This document shows positions 1-8,670 of a stretch of DNA of 64,000 bases, piece by piece (position 1 is the first letter of the stretch; every line of letters begins with the position of its first letter). A program made the translations under genes and the position numbers. Source of the stretch: Bacteroidales bacterium (GTDB lineage Bacteria > Bacteroidota > Bacteroidia > Bacteroidales > UBA1715); contig JAKSTZ010000003.1 of assembly GCA_024402335.1 (NCBI GenBank), positions 62,001-126,000 of the forward strand, written 5' to 3'. The notes under the pieces are model-generated. The model made no database searches, was not told the DNA's origin, and was given only the letters and a program-made list of their open reading frames with translations.

Positions 1-584
1 CTATTTCAAAACGTTTACGTGATAATGGTGTTGAGTGTTATGACAATATGCTACATAGACGTATTTTCCCGTTGACAATGTTGGGCTTGTTTCTGTCTAT
101 TGTGTTTCTTGTTATAGGTGCAGGTTTATCTTTATTGTTGACGGGTACATTGAATGAGATGATAGTTATTCTGACAGTTACAACTTTGGCAATAGTTGCA
201 TCTTTTAATGACAAAATTCGTCGCTTACCAAAAACATTTGAATTGGGAATGATTTTCATTCTTATGTTTAGCGTTGTTGTTGCGTCGCAGTTTAATTTCT
301 ATACGTTGGGAACCAATGGACTAACATTATTGTATTATGTCTTATTTGTTATGGTGGTTTCAATGTCGTTACATTTGTTGTTTTGTCGCTTGTTTAAGGT
401 GCATGGTGATTTATTTGTTGTCGCAAATATAGGCTTGCTATGTTCGCCACCGTTTATTCCTCCTGTTGTTGGTGCGATGGGAAATAAAAAGGTGCTTGTA
501 AGTGGTTTGGCAATAGGACTTGTGGGATATGCAATCGGCACATATCTAGGCATAACAATGTCATATTTCCTTCGTTTGTTGTAG
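1..584 (+). CDS. DUF819-family integral membrane protein, 5' partial
   Basis: The frame is open from base 3, so the gene begins before the window and the Met at 48 is internal. What is visible is almost entirely hydrophobic, with about six membrane-spanning stretches. The block with ANIGLLCSPPF followed by GYAIGTYLG before the last helix is the usual C-terminus of the DUF819 (YjcL-like) family, which is about 400 residues long. An inner-membrane location is therefore expected; the family function is not established, although a transporter-like role is often suspected. The next gene, corA, is 201 bp downstream and probably separate. I am fairly sure of the family and cannot say more about the role. 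Confidence 0.75.
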   Translation, partial: ISKRLRDNGVECYDNMLHRRIFPLTMLGLFLSIVFLVIGAGLSLLLTGTLNEMIVILTVTTLAIVASFNDKIRRLPKTFELGMIFILMFSVVVASQFNFYTLGTNGLTLLYYVLFVMVVSMSLHLLFCRLFKVHGDLFVVANIGLLCSPPFIPPVVGAMGNKKVLVSGLAIGLVGYAIGTYLGITMSYFLRLL

Positions 585-739
585 GTAACGGCTACCGTTG
601 TTATCTATTTTTGTTTTCTTGAATAGTAAGCCATTCTCGTATTTTACTGATGAAAACTTTTATAAGGTTTTGATATTTAATGTTTTATATGTTGAAAATT
701 TCTTTTTATTTTTTGTGTTGTACAAAAAATAAAATATGT

Positions 740-747
740 TATTTTCG
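740..747 (+). promoter_or_regulatory. Probable -7 box of corA (TATTTTCG)
   Basis: TATTTTCG matches the Bacteroidota -7 consensus TAnnTTTG at all but one position and lies about 40 bp before the corA start. No convincing -33 TTTG is seen at the usual 19-21 bp spacing. Confidence 0.4.
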
Positions 748-785
748 CAGGAAAGAACGAGTATAAACGCCTTAAAAAGAACGAC

Positions 786-1715
786 ATGATAGAATATTTA
801 GAATGCAAAGGCGGATTCAAGAAGATATCCAAATGGCAACCAAATTGCTGGATTCAGGTCACAAAACCTACGCAGAAGGATTTGACTGAATTGGAGAACT
901 CATTTAATGCTCCTATGGACTTTATTAAGGACGTAGAAGATACGGAAGAACGTCCGAGAACGGAAAATGAAGATGGTTGGTTGATGACCCTTATTCGTAT
1001 TCCGAATAAAGAAATTGATGAGGATGGTGATTCTTTGTTTTCTACTGTGCCGTTGGCCGTTCTTATCAGTAACGACGTTTTAATTACTATCTGTCATTAC
1101 AAGTCGGAAATGATAGAGGATTTTATTCGTTGGTCGAATCGTAAACGCATTCAAGGTCGTCAGCGATTAGATTTGATGCTTTCGTTGTTTTTAAGTAGTT
1201 CGGTTTGGTACTTGAAGTACTTGAAACAGATGAACATCATGATGAAAAACGCAGAAGAGGCTTTGGAAGAATCAATGGAAAATGAGCAATTGCAACAGAT
1301 GATGCGCATAGAAAAATTCCTTGTCTATTTTATTACGTCTATGCGAGGTAACGAGGTTGTGCTTGTTCGTTTGAAGAAACATCTACGTAATCTGCAATTT
1401 GATGACGATTTGTTGGATGATGTAGAGGTCGAATTACAACAGGCTTATACAACTGCAAATATCTATAGCGATATCTTGGAACGTCAACGAAGTGGCTATG
1501 CAAGTATTATTAGTAACAACTTGAATGGAACCATGAAGAAATTGACTACTATTACAATTATTTTGATGATTCCTGCCGCTATTTCTGGATTCTTCGGTAT
1601 GAATGTTCCGAATGGTATGGAAAATTGGTGGTTTGCGTTCCCATTAATATTGTTGATTACTGTTCTTATTATTGCAATAAGCTATTACAGCTTCAAGAAA
1701 CGGAATCTATTCTAA
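786..1715 (+). CDS. corA: CorA-type divalent metal ion channel (Mg2+/Co2+)
   Basis: A 309-residue protein with the CorA architecture: a long soluble N-terminal part ending in a long helical stretch (about residues 140-250), then two C-terminal membrane helices. The diagnostic GMN motif sits at residues 271-273, at the end of the first membrane helix, and the protein ends in a short basic tail, as in the family. CorA forms a pentamer in the inner membrane and carries Mg2+ or related divalent ions. The gene is single and convergent with the FKBP gene; the two share a perfect 15-bp hairpin between them. The start at 786 (ATG) fits the family start with MIEYLE. Metal specificity cannot be read from the sequence. 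Confidence 0.93.
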   Translation: MIEYLECKGGFKKISKWQPNCWIQVTKPTQKDLTELENSFNAPMDFIKDVEDTEERPRTENEDGWLMTLIRIPNKEIDEDGDSLFSTVPLAVLISNDVLITICHYKSEMIEDFIRWSNRKRIQGRQRLDLMLSLFLSSSVWYLKYLKQMNIMMKNAEEALEESMENEQLQQMMRIEKFLVYFITSMRGNEVVLVRLKKHLRNLQFDDDLLDDVEVELQQAYTTANIYSDILERQRSGYASIISNNLNGTMKKLTTITIILMIPAAISGFFGMNVPNGMENWWFAFPLILLITVLIIAISYYSFKKRNLF

Positions 1716-1716
1716 A

Positions 1717-1748
1717 AAGTAGAGACGATGCACGCATCGTCTCTACTT
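1717..1748. terminator. Perfect 15-bp palindromic hairpin between convergent genes
   Basis: AAGTAGAGACGATGC (1717-1731) and its exact reverse complement (1734-1748) are separated by two bases, one base after the corA stop region and 22 bp from the end of the FKBP gene. It probably terminates both genes. The GTAGAGACG...CGTCTCTAC core is the same dispersed palindrome that is found inside the glycosyltransferase gene at 37712-37739. Confidence 0.7.
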
Positions 1749-1769
1749 AAAATCCTGTTTTATATTTTA

Positions 1770-2636
1770 TTACTTAAATGCTATCAATTCTATATCGAAA
1801 ATGATAGTTTTTCGTGGTGCAATGTGCATTGCTTTGTCGCCGTTTTCTCCAGCTGCAAGTTTTGATACGGCAATACAAGTTGCTTTGCTGCCTTTCTTCA
1901 TATATAGCACAGATTCTGCCAAACAAGGCCAAACAAGCGGATCGGCAACGTCAAAAATAAGCGGATCGTTCTTTTGATATGTCGAGTAAATTGGCTCACC
2001 GTTTATGTATGTTGCAGTGTAATGAATCGCAACTTTATTGCTTTTCCCAACTGTAGGCCCTTCGCCTTCACGGGTTTCAACGAAGTATAATCCGGATTTT
2101 GTTGGTTGTAGGTCAGGATAATTGTTTTCTAAAAATTCCTTTAAAAGTTCTTCTTCTTCATTTTTCAATTCTTCCATCTTTTTTTCTTGTTCTTTTTGAA
2201 CTATTTCTGGCGAAAGAATTTTCTTTAGTTTTATTTCGAAACGAAGGTTTTCTGTCCTGGAAACATCTTTCAATTTTTTAGTTTGTCCGGCAAATAAATA
2301 AAATTCGTAGGCATTTATTAGAAAACTCATACTGTCACCTTCATGCATCATTGCTAACGCATCGTTTATCGTACTTCCTTCGGCAGTAGGCTTTGTGAAG
2401 TCCATGATGAATTTTGAAGAAATATCTTGCGAATTGAATAAAAGTGAATCGTTGCTGTCGTAGTAACATACATCAAGGGCAAGTTTATTGCCTTCTTGAG
2501 GCAATAGTGTAGAATCACTTTTTACTATATATTTATATGTAAGCCCGTGTTCTGTAGTTTTATATTCGTTTTTTTCTTTACAACTAATTGTAAAACATGT
2601 AATTATACTGATTAGTATGGAAATTTTATATTTCAT
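1770..2636 (-). CDS. FKBP-type peptidyl-prolyl isomerase lipoprotein
   Basis: A 288-residue lipoprotein: a short signal peptide ending in a lipobox with Cys at residue 19 (ITCFTISC). Residues about 28-140 form a degenerate FKBP-like half; a charged Glu/Lys-rich coiled segment (about 145-175) links it to a complete C-terminal FKBP domain (about 178-288) that starts with GLYFVETREGEGP and contains VAIHYTATY. FKBP proteins catalyse cis-trans isomerisation of Xaa-Pro bonds and act as periplasmic or surface folding helpers. It is the last of three minus-strand genes (41 bp after the 494-residue gene). The gliding-motility protein GldI is a related FKBP lipoprotein, but I would not assign that name without a tree. 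Confidence 0.85.
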   Translation of the reverse strand: MKYKISILISIITCFTISCKEKNEYKTTEHGLTYKYIVKSDSTLLPQEGNKLALDVCYYDSNDSLLFNSQDISSKFIMDFTKPTAEGSTINDALAMMHEGDSMSFLINAYEFYLFAGQTKKLKDVSRTENLRFEIKLKKILSPEIVQKEQEKKMEELKNEEEELLKEFLENNYPDLQPTKSGLYFVETREGEGPTVGKSNKVAIHYTATYINGEPIYSTYQKNDPLIFDVADPLVWPCLAESVLYMKKGSKATCIAVSKLAAGENGDKAMHIAPRKTIIFDIELIAFK

Positions 2637-2677
2637 GTTGAATTGTCTTAATTTTTTACAAAGATAATTGTCTGTTT

Positions 2678-4162
2678 TTATTCATCAACAACGATTTTCT
2701 GCATAAAAAAGATTTGTCGTTTAGAATGTTCGTCTTTGTTTTTTATGCGTTGATTACCGTATGACAAGAAAGCGTTATTGTACCAGTGTACATTTTTAGT
2801 TGCAGAGAACAATAGTTTCTCATCTTCATTTATGATGTCAATTTCTTTATTGCTGGTACTTCCGTTAGAGGAAAATTCTTGTACATAGATTTTATCCCAC
2901 GACGAATACATCGTTTGTATTCCTGTAGGTTTATTGTTTACGGAAAGATAGTGAATCACAGAATATGGTTTTTCTTCTATTTGAAGTGGCGAGGCGTTGC
3001 TCCAAAGAATCTCACCTTGTTCGTTGAAACTTAAAATAAAGAAATGAGTGTATTGAAAACCGTCAAAAACAGGGTAGCAGTGCATTACCGGCGCTCCCAT
3101 TCCAGTTGGAAAATAATCGCATTCTTGACGGTAGGTTGGGTAAAAGGATTCCGCTACCAGTATGAATTCCCCGTCTTTTTCAAGAATTTTATGCGGTGTC
3201 ATTAAGTAGTTCATTTCCAACTCTTTGTTTGCTTCTGCAAGTCGTTCTTGTCTTTTTTCTATACGCTCTTGTTTCTTTGTTGAAAGATAAGAGGTAAAAT
3301 TGTTGATTTCCAAGTAGTTGATGAATTTAGTAAATACGGTCGAACCATCGTTTGCCTTTTTCATCAGAAATATACCGACTGAAATATCGTTGCTTTTTAG
3401 TGCATTGCCGTATGTCCCCGAAATCATGAGACTGCCGTCTTGTAGGCGTGAAGCAGCAGCCGATACTATATATTTATCGGTTTGTGGCGAGCGTATCATG
3501 ATTTCGTTTGTTTTTTGTCCATCTTTGTAGATGTGTAATTTAACGAGTTTGTCGTTTCTCATTACATCTTTGGTGAATACGTATAATTCACCACTTTCTT
3601 CATTTATCTCAAATGATGAAATTGAAAAGTTTCGTTTGCTAAGTGGAATTATCTTTCCAAAGCTACATTCCTTCGTTTCAATGTTTTGAATAAGTAGTAC
3701 AGGAAGATCTTTGGTGTGTCCAAGGATATAAACATAATTTCCTATAGCACGAATATTTTGTACTGCAGTACCTTTAGGAAGTCTGCCGGACAGTGTTCGT
3801 ATTTGTAGATTTTTCGATACAATGGTAACCGTGTACGTACCTGAAGTTTGGTACGATAACCAGTATATGTTCTCTTTGTTTGCAAATCGAGTATATGCCG
3901 ACTTTCTTGCAGGAATCGCAGCGTCAATTTCAGATTTCTGTTTACAAGCAGTATCAAATAAAGTGAATGTAAATACATCGTGTTTTTTTACCGTTTGTTT
4001 TTCTTTTTTGAACGATTGTAGTAGAAATCCAGTCTGTTCAAAAGGAATGCAGTTAATGTATTCTTGGTTATCGTTCTGAAATTCTTGTCGAAAGACCACA
4101 GGTCCTTGGGCAAATCCGCAAAACGATACGAAAACAAATAGTATAAACAGGTAGTGTTTCAT
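2678..4162 (-). CDS. Secreted protein of unknown function (494 aa)
   Basis: I do not recognise a domain. The protein opens with a clear signal peptide (residues 1-18, hydrophobic, ending GFAQ), so it is exported. The body is rich in beta-forming residues, with repeated short strands of the kind seen in propeller-like proteins, plus a charged helix (about residues 280-310, rich in Lys, Glu and Arg). There is no T9SS sorting domain and no lipobox. It begins one base after the stop of the LEA14-like lipoprotein gene and is followed 41 bp later by the FKBP lipoprotein gene, so the three are probably one transcript and may share an envelope role. Confidence 0.7.
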   Translation of the reverse strand: MKHYLFILFVFVSFCGFAQGPVVFRQEFQNDNQEYINCIPFEQTGFLLQSFKKEKQTVKKHDVFTFTLFDTACKQKSEIDAAIPARKSAYTRFANKENIYWLSYQTSGTYTVTIVSKNLQIRTLSGRLPKGTAVQNIRAIGNYVYILGHTKDLPVLLIQNIETKECSFGKIIPLSKRNFSISSFEINEESGELYVFTKDVMRNDKLVKLHIYKDGQKTNEIMIRSPQTDKYIVSAAASRLQDGSLMISGTYGNALKSNDISVGIFLMKKANDGSTVFTKFINYLEINNFTSYLSTKKQERIEKRQERLAEANKELEMNYLMTPHKILEKDGEFILVAESFYPTYRQECDYFPTGMGAPVMHCYPVFDGFQYTHFFILSFNEQGEILWSNASPLQIEEKPYSVIHYLSVNNKPTGIQTMYSSWDKIYVQEFSSNGSTSNKEIDIINEDEKLLFSATKNVHWYNNAFLSYGNQRIKNKDEHSKRQIFFMQKIVVDE

Positions 4163-4163
4163 T

Positions 4164-4727
4164 CTATTCTAAATCAACAGTAAAATATGTTGGCGTTTTT
4201 ATCAGTGTTTTTCCAACTTTTATGGCTGGTTTTACTTTTAATGTTGAGTTTTGTGGTAAACCTTTGGAATTGCTAATGTTAAAAATAATACTTTTGATTT
4301 CTGTAAGGGAGAATTTTTTTAACACACTCGTGTTTGTTTCCACATCGATAGGTACCGTAACACTTTCGTTTGCACCGATTTTTATTCTTTTGTCGATGAC
4401 CCCATTGGCAACTTCCACGTCTTTTATAAGAAGTATCCATTCCAAAGCACAAAGTTCAGCTTTTTGTTTGTTAGGATTGTCTATTGTTACATGTGCAGTG
4501 AAATCTATAGGCATTTCACTCATAAGTCCGCGTGAAATTACAGCGACATCAGCAGGAGTGAAGTCTTTTAGGCTTCGCTTTCCGTCGAAGGAAATGTCGT
4601 TTACCATAAGGTTGGAAATAGAATTAAAACGGAATTTGCAATCTTTAATGTTTTTTGCACTATTAATGTTACAAGACACAAATCCCAAGCAAATAGTAAG
4701 TATGAAAAGAAGATTTTTTAATCGCAT
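4164..4727 (-). CDS. LEA14-like (LEA type 2) lipoprotein
   Basis: A 187-residue lipoprotein: the signal peptide ends in a lipobox with Cys at residue 20 (GFVSC). The rest resembles bacterial LEA type 2 / WHy-like domains: paired beta strands with an NPN motif near residue 85 (VTIDNPNKQK) and a hydrophobic core, about the size of one such domain. Proteins of this kind in Bacteroidales are periplasm-facing lipoproteins of unknown function. It is the first gene of the minus-strand trio and abuts the next gene. The family call is by pattern only and is moderate in confidence. Confidence 0.6.
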   Translation of the reverse strand: MRLKNLLFILTICLGFVSCNINSAKNIKDCKFRFNSISNLMVNDISFDGKRSLKDFTPADVAVISRGLMSEMPIDFTAHVTIDNPNKQKAELCALEWILLIKDVEVANGVIDKRIKIGANESVTVPIDVETNTSVLKKFSLTEIKSIIFNISNSKGLPQNSTLKVKPAIKVGKTLIKTPTYFTVDLE

Positions 4728-4793
4728 AGTTGAAAATTTTTAACAGATACAAATGTAGTGAAAATCATTTAGATTTTTGCTTGTATGATTTTT

Positions 4794-4905
4794 GTTCTTG
4801 TTCTTTCTTGCTGCTGGCCAAGATAGAACAAAAGAACTCCGTCGAACATTTGATGCTTCCGGCAATGTCATTGAGAAATCTAACCACGCGGCATTCTGAT
4901 AGATT
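4794..4905. repeat. Internal fragment of the MITE-like element
   Basis: This stretch carries the phrases TTCTTGTTCTTTCTTGCTGC and CTAACCACGCGGCATTC found in the element at 18051-18614, with the middle deleted and no terminal inverted repeats. It lies in the gap between the divergent-end region of the LEA14-like gene and the next minus-strand gene. A reading frame of 84 codons crosses it but has no independent support. Confidence 0.7.
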
Positions 4906-4940
4906 AATGGACTCTCATTTAGAGGTTATATCAATATACA

Positions 4941-4970
4941 AAAAAAGGTCGGTGTTTAGCCGACCTTTTT
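4941..4970 (-). terminator. Intrinsic terminator of the 4991-5776 lipoprotein gene
   Basis: AAAAAGGTCGG (4942-4952) pairs perfectly with CCGACCTTTTT (4960-4970) around a 7-base loop. It starts 21 bp after the end of the minus-strand lipoprotein gene; read on that strand it is followed by a T run. Confidence 0.85.
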
Positions 4971-4990
4971 CTATGCTAGTATAGAAATTA

Positions 4991-5776
4991 TTATTTAGTG
5001 AAATCTCTAAAATCCACCATTGCTTCATTCATCGTAACGACATAATATCCACCATCTTCAAATTCTTTCTTGAACATTGCACGATCTGTGTTTGGCATTT
5101 CTTTAAAACCAGCTGCCTCAAGTTGTTGAGCGTAAGTTTCACGAGAAGAAGCTGAAAAACTACCTGTAAGTGCAACTTCGTCGCTTGATACAAGTCTGTA
5201 GTTAGTAAAACGGAAATCTGGTGCTGGCAAATTATTTAGCCATTCATATTCACTTACTACATCTTCCCATGTCGCATTTGTTGGTGTTGAATTTTCTAAT
5301 CTTTCTTGGTAGTCTTCCAACGCAATTTCGTAGTCCGAACTTATAAGGAATTTTTCTGCCATAAATATGAACGTTCCTTCTACGCATTCAAGACTATACT
5401 GATGATCATTGGCTACTTTGTCTGCAAGTAAAACCTCTCCCATTCTTGTTACGCAAAACTTATTATCAGCAAGTTTTTGTATGTAAGAATCAAGGTCTCC
5501 GTTTGAAATGTTGTACGTAAACATTACCATATCGGCTTCTCTTTCTCCAATATTTGTGTTCAAAATAACCGATCCGTCGCTGAATGTACCTCCCAATTCA
5601 GGAAAGGTAGATAGGAAACTAGCCTTTTTAGATAGTTGGTTCCATGTACAATTTTCAAGATTGTCGTAATCGAAATCATCATCGCTACCATCTGTATCGC
5701 ATGAAATGAATGATACTGAAGCCAATAATGACATGACTAACAGTGCTAATAATCGTAATTTTTTCATAGTATTCAT
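4991..5776 (-). CDS. Lipoprotein of unknown function (261 aa)
   Basis: The signal peptide is hydrophobic and ends in a lipobox with Cys at about residue 26 (SFISC), followed by an acidic Asp-rich linker. Two starts four codons apart (5776 and 5767) are equally possible. The mature part looks like two similar halves: NATWEDVVSEYEWL (about 177) echoes NCTWNQLSKKASFL (about 42), and FTYNISNGDLDSYIQKLADNKF echoes FSASSRETYAQQLEAAGF. It is therefore probably an internal duplication of a small alpha/beta unit. Function is not known. It is a single gene with its own terminator, lying downstream of alaS on the same strand. Confidence 0.7.
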   Translation of the reverse strand: MNTMKKLRLLALLVMSLLASVSFISCDTDGSDDDFDYDNLENCTWNQLSKKASFLSTFPELGGTFSDGSVILNTNIGEREADMVMFTYNISNGDLDSYIQKLADNKFCVTRMGEVLLADKVANDHQYSLECVEGTFIFMAEKFLISSDYEIALEDYQERLENSTPTNATWEDVVSEYEWLNNLPAPDFRFTNYRLVSSDEVALTGSFSASSRETYAQQLEAAGFKEMPNTDRAMFKKEFEDGGYYVVTMNEAMVDFRDFTK

Positions 5777-5804
5777 GTGTTAGTTTATAATTATTTAGAT
5801 ATGC

Positions 5805-8429
5805 TTATATTTCATTAATTTTATTTTGTACCAATTGCAAAGCATTTGGAATACCTTGTGGATTCTTTCCACCAGCTGTTGCAAAAAATGGTTGTCCGCC
5901 ACCGCCGCCAGCAATTTCTTTTGCCATCAACGAAATCAAATCTTTTGCAGTTAGTTTGTAGTCGTCGATTACATCTTGTGAAAGTGCAACGCAGATGTTT
6001 GCTTTTCCGTCGATGTTTGCTGCAAGTACGATGATGAACGAAGCAAGACTGTTCTTCATTGAGAACGCAATGTCTTTCAAGGCATTTGCGTTAGAAACAG
6101 ATACTTCTTTTACAACTGTAGAAATATTGTTTTTAGAAGCAACGTCTTTCAACAAATCTGTAGCAAGTTGTTGTGTTTGCATTTTCTCGAATGCTTCAAG
6201 TTGTTTTTGCAATTTTGCATTGTCAGCAACCAATTGCTCAACTTGTTTCATCAAATTAACAGGGTTTTTCAATGTTTCTTTGATTGCACTCAATGTATCA
6301 ACTTGTTCGAAAATATATTGTTCTGCATTGTCGGAAGTAACGGCTTCAATACGGCGGATACCTGCTGCAATAGCACTTTCCGATGTGATTTTCAAGAAAC
6401 CAATTTTTCCCGTTGAACCAATGTGCGTACCACCACAAAGTTCCATAGAATCACCAAATTTGATTACACGAACTTTGTCGCCATATTTTTCGCCGAACAA
6501 TGCTTTTGCACCCATTGCCTTTGCTTCGTTAATAGGAAGGTCACGGAATTCTTCCAAATGAATATCTTGGCGAATCATTTGGTTTACGATTTGTTCAACC
6601 TTACGGATTTCTTCGTCTGTCATTTTTTGGAAATGAGAGAAGTCGAAACGTAAATGTTCAGGAGTAACCAAAGAACCTTTTTGTTCAACGTGTGTACCAA
6701 GAACTTGTTGCAATGCATATTGCAAAAGGTGAGTAGCAGAGTGGTTACATTCTGTTAACTCGCGTGCTTTTGTGTTAACAACAGCATTGAACTCTGTATC
6801 AAGAACTTCTGGAAGTTTTTCGCACAAGTGAACAGTAAGACCGTTTTCGCGAACAGTGTCAACGATTGTTGTTTTAACACCATTAGCTTCGATGTAACCT
6901 TTATCGCCAACTTGACCACCCATTTCACCATAGAAAGGAGTTTTGTCGAATACTAATTGGTATAGAGATTTACCTTTTGCTGTTACTTGACGGTATTTTA
7001 CAAGAGTTACCATACATTCCGTTGTGTCGTAGCCAACGAATGCATTTCCTTGTTCGTTAGAAAGAACAACCCAGTCGCCAGTAGAAATGTTTGTTGCTTG
7101 ACGAGCACGTTCTTTTTGTTTGTCAAGTTCTTTTTGGAACTCGTCAATATCAACTTCCATATTTTGCTCGCGAGCAATCAATGTAGTTAAATCAAGAGGG
7201 AATCCGTATGTGTCGTACAATGTAAATGCATCAACGCCAGAGATTTTGTTGCTTCCTGCTTGTTTCGTTTTTTCTATCTTAGAGTTCAAAAGATTGATAC
7301 CAGTTGCAAGTGTTTTCAAGAATGATTTTTCTTCTTCGAAAATCACTTTGGTAATCAATTTTTCTTGAGCAATGATTTCTGGATAAGCTTTCCCCATTGT
7401 TTGAATTAAACAAGGAAGAAGTTGGTACATAAATGGTTCGTGAAGGTTCAAGAACGTGTAACCGTAACGAACTGCACGACGTAAAATACGACGGATTACA
7501 TAACCAGCTTTGATGTTCGAAGGTAATTGTCCATCGGCAATCGCGAATGCGATAGTACGGATATGGTCGGCGATAACACGCATTGCGATGTCTTGTTTTG
7601 CATCTTGACCATATTTTGTATTTGAGATAGCTCCAATTTCTTGAATAAGAGGTTGGAACACATCAGTGTCGTAGTTCGATTGTTTACCTTGAGTAACCAT
7701 AGCAAGACGTTCGAAACCCATACCTGTATCGATATGTTTCTTTGGAAGTAGTTCCAATTCGCCGTTAGCTTTACGGTTGTATTGCATGAACACAAGGTTC
7801 CAGATTTCGATTACTTGTGGATGATCGTGGTTTACTAATTCGTGACCAGGTTTCTTTGCCTTTTCTTCGGCAGAACGAATATCCACATGGATTTCGGAGC
7901 AAGGACCACAAGGACCAACTTCGCCCATTTCCCAGAAGTTATCGTGTTTGTTACCACGAAGAATTCGTTCTTCTGGAAGATATTGTTTCCAAATGTCGTA
8001 TGCTTCTTGGTCGAATTCCGTTCCATCGGTTTTGTCACCTTCGAAAACAGTAGCATACAAACAATTTTTGTCTATTTTCAAAACTTCGGTAAGATATTCC
8101 CAGGCCCAGCTTACAGCTTCTTTTTTGAAGTAGTCGCCGAACGACCAGTTACCAAGCATTTCGAACATAGTGTGGTGATATGTGTCGTGTCCAACTTCCT
8201 CAAGGTCATTGTGTTTACCGGAAACACGAAGACATTTTTGAGAGTCCGCAATACGAGGTTTAGTGATAGGAGAAATTCCAAGGAAAATATCTTTGAATTG
8301 ATTCATACCAGCGTTGGTAAACATCAACGTTGGGTCGCCTTTTACTACCATAGGGGCAGAAGGCACGATAGTGTGTTGTTTAGACGCAAAAAAGTCTAAA
8401 AACGACTGACGTAATTCTTGAGCGTTCAT
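5805..8429 (-). CDS. alaS: Alanyl-tRNA synthetase
   Basis: Class II synthetase that charges tRNA-Ala with alanine. All domains are present over 874 residues: the catalytic core with [12 protein letters not shown] and [10 protein letters not shown], the editing domain with the metal-binding HSATHLL and [10 protein letters not shown] motifs, a coiled linker, and the C-terminal C-Ala domain ending in [14 protein letters not shown]. The start at 8429 ([10 protein letters not shown]) matches the family. A longer reading frame to 8513 only adds translated heptamer repeat ([12 protein letters not shown]) and crosses the promoter, so it is rejected. A -7 box lies at 8453-8460 and heptamer repeats occupy the -33 region. 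It is a single-copy essential gene. Confidence 0.98.
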   Translation of the reverse strand: MNAQELRQSFLDFFASKQHTIVPSAPMVVKGDPTLMFTNAGMNQFKDIFLGISPITKPRIADSQKCLRVSGKHNDLEEVGHDTYHHTMFEMLGNWSFGDYFKKEAVSWAWEYLTEVLKIDKNCLYATVFEGDKTDGTEFDQEAYDIWKQYLPEERILRGNKHDNFWEMGEVGPCGPCSEIHVDIRSAEEKAKKPGHELVNHDHPQVIEIWNLVFMQYNRKANGELELLPKKHIDTGMGFERLAMVTQGKQSNYDTDVFQPLIQEIGAISNTKYGQDAKQDIAMRVIADHIRTIAFAIADGQLPSNIKAGYVIRRILRRAVRYGYTFLNLHEPFMYQLLPCLIQTMGKAYPEIIAQEKLITKVIFEEEKSFLKTLATGINLLNSKIEKTKQAGSNKISGVDAFTLYDTYGFPLDLTTLIAREQNMEVDIDEFQKELDKQKERARQATNISTGDWVVLSNEQGNAFVGYDTTECMVTLVKYRQVTAKGKSLYQLVFDKTPFYGEMGGQVGDKGYIEANGVKTTIVDTVRENGLTVHLCEKLPEVLDTEFNAVVNTKARELTECNHSATHLLQYALQQVLGTHVEQKGSLVTPEHLRFDFSHFQKMTDEEIRKVEQIVNQMIRQDIHLEEFRDLPINEAKAMGAKALFGEKYGDKVRVIKFGDSMELCGGTHIGSTGKIGFLKITSESAIAAGIRRIEAVTSDNAEQYIFEQVDTLSAIKETLKNPVNLMKQVEQLVADNAKLQKQLEAFEKMQTQQLATDLLKDVASKNNISTVVKEVSVSNANALKDIAFSMKNSLASFIIVLAANIDGKANICVALSQDVIDDYKLTAKDLISLMAKEIAGGGGGQPFFATAGGKNPQGIPNALQLVQNKINEI

Positions 8430-8452
8430 ATATGAATTTGTTATAACGGGTG

Positions 8453-8460
8453 CAAAATTA
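8453..8460 (-). promoter_or_regulatory. -7 box of alaS (TAATTTTG)
   Basis: On the minus strand TAATTTTG fits TAnnTTTG exactly and lies 23 bp before the alaS start. A TTG of the adjacent heptamer run lies 22 bp upstream and could act as the -33 element. Confidence 0.6.
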
Positions 8461-8470
8461 GTCTTTTTTA

Positions 8471-8526
8471 ATTGATAATTGACAATTGATAATTGATAAT
8501 TGACAATTGACAATTGACAATTGATG
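8471..8526. repeat. Eight tandem heptamers ATTGAYA
   Basis: Eight consecutive 7-base units (ATTGATA or ATTGACA) run from 8471 to 8526 in the divergent region between alaS and the first AAA_14 gene. Shorter runs of the same heptamer occur at 10044-10064, 18675-18698, 21817-21835, 45109-45141 and 63581-63610, always between genes. Confidence 0.9.
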
Positions 8527-8550
8527 CTTTGGGAGTGTTTGTGATGGATG

Positions 8551-8649
8551 ATTCGCTCATCTTTTTGTGTGTGGTGTGCTTTTATTCGCTCATGTTTTTG
8601 TAAAATTCTTCTTGCGATTCGCTCGTATTTTTGTAAAAAGTTTATTTTT
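8551..8649. repeat. Array A: three 33-bp direct repeats before AAA_14 gene 1
   Basis: Units start at 8551, 8584 and 8617. Each begins ATTCGCTC(A/G)T, then one variable base, then TTTTTGT; the remaining 15 or so bases differ between units. The last unit runs into the -7 box of the ATPase gene. The 33-bp period equals 11 codons, so an open frame continues through it. Confidence 0.85.
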
Positions 8650-8650
8650 G
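8643..8650 (+). promoter_or_regulatory. -7 box of AAA_14 gene 1 (TATTTTTG)
   Basis: TATTTTTG matches TAnnTTTG and lies 21 bp before the ATG at 8671, at the end of the third repeat unit of array A. Confidence 0.65.
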
Positions 8651-8670
8651 TACTTATATATGAGATAGTT

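Noticed and set aside
4730..4984. 84-codon plus-strand frame
   Set aside because: It runs over a MITE fragment and a terminator, with no family or promoter support.
7842..8399. 185-codon frame opposite alaS
   Set aside because: Antisense shadow with no recognisable domain.
8430..8513. N-terminal extension of alaS to 8513
   Set aside because: The added residues translate the heptamer repeat and the promoter; AlaRS homologues start at [10 protein letters not shown] (8429).
8548..8670. Extension of AAA_14 copy 1 to 8548
   Set aside because: It translates array A and crosses the -7 box; copy 5 begins at the position equal to 8671.
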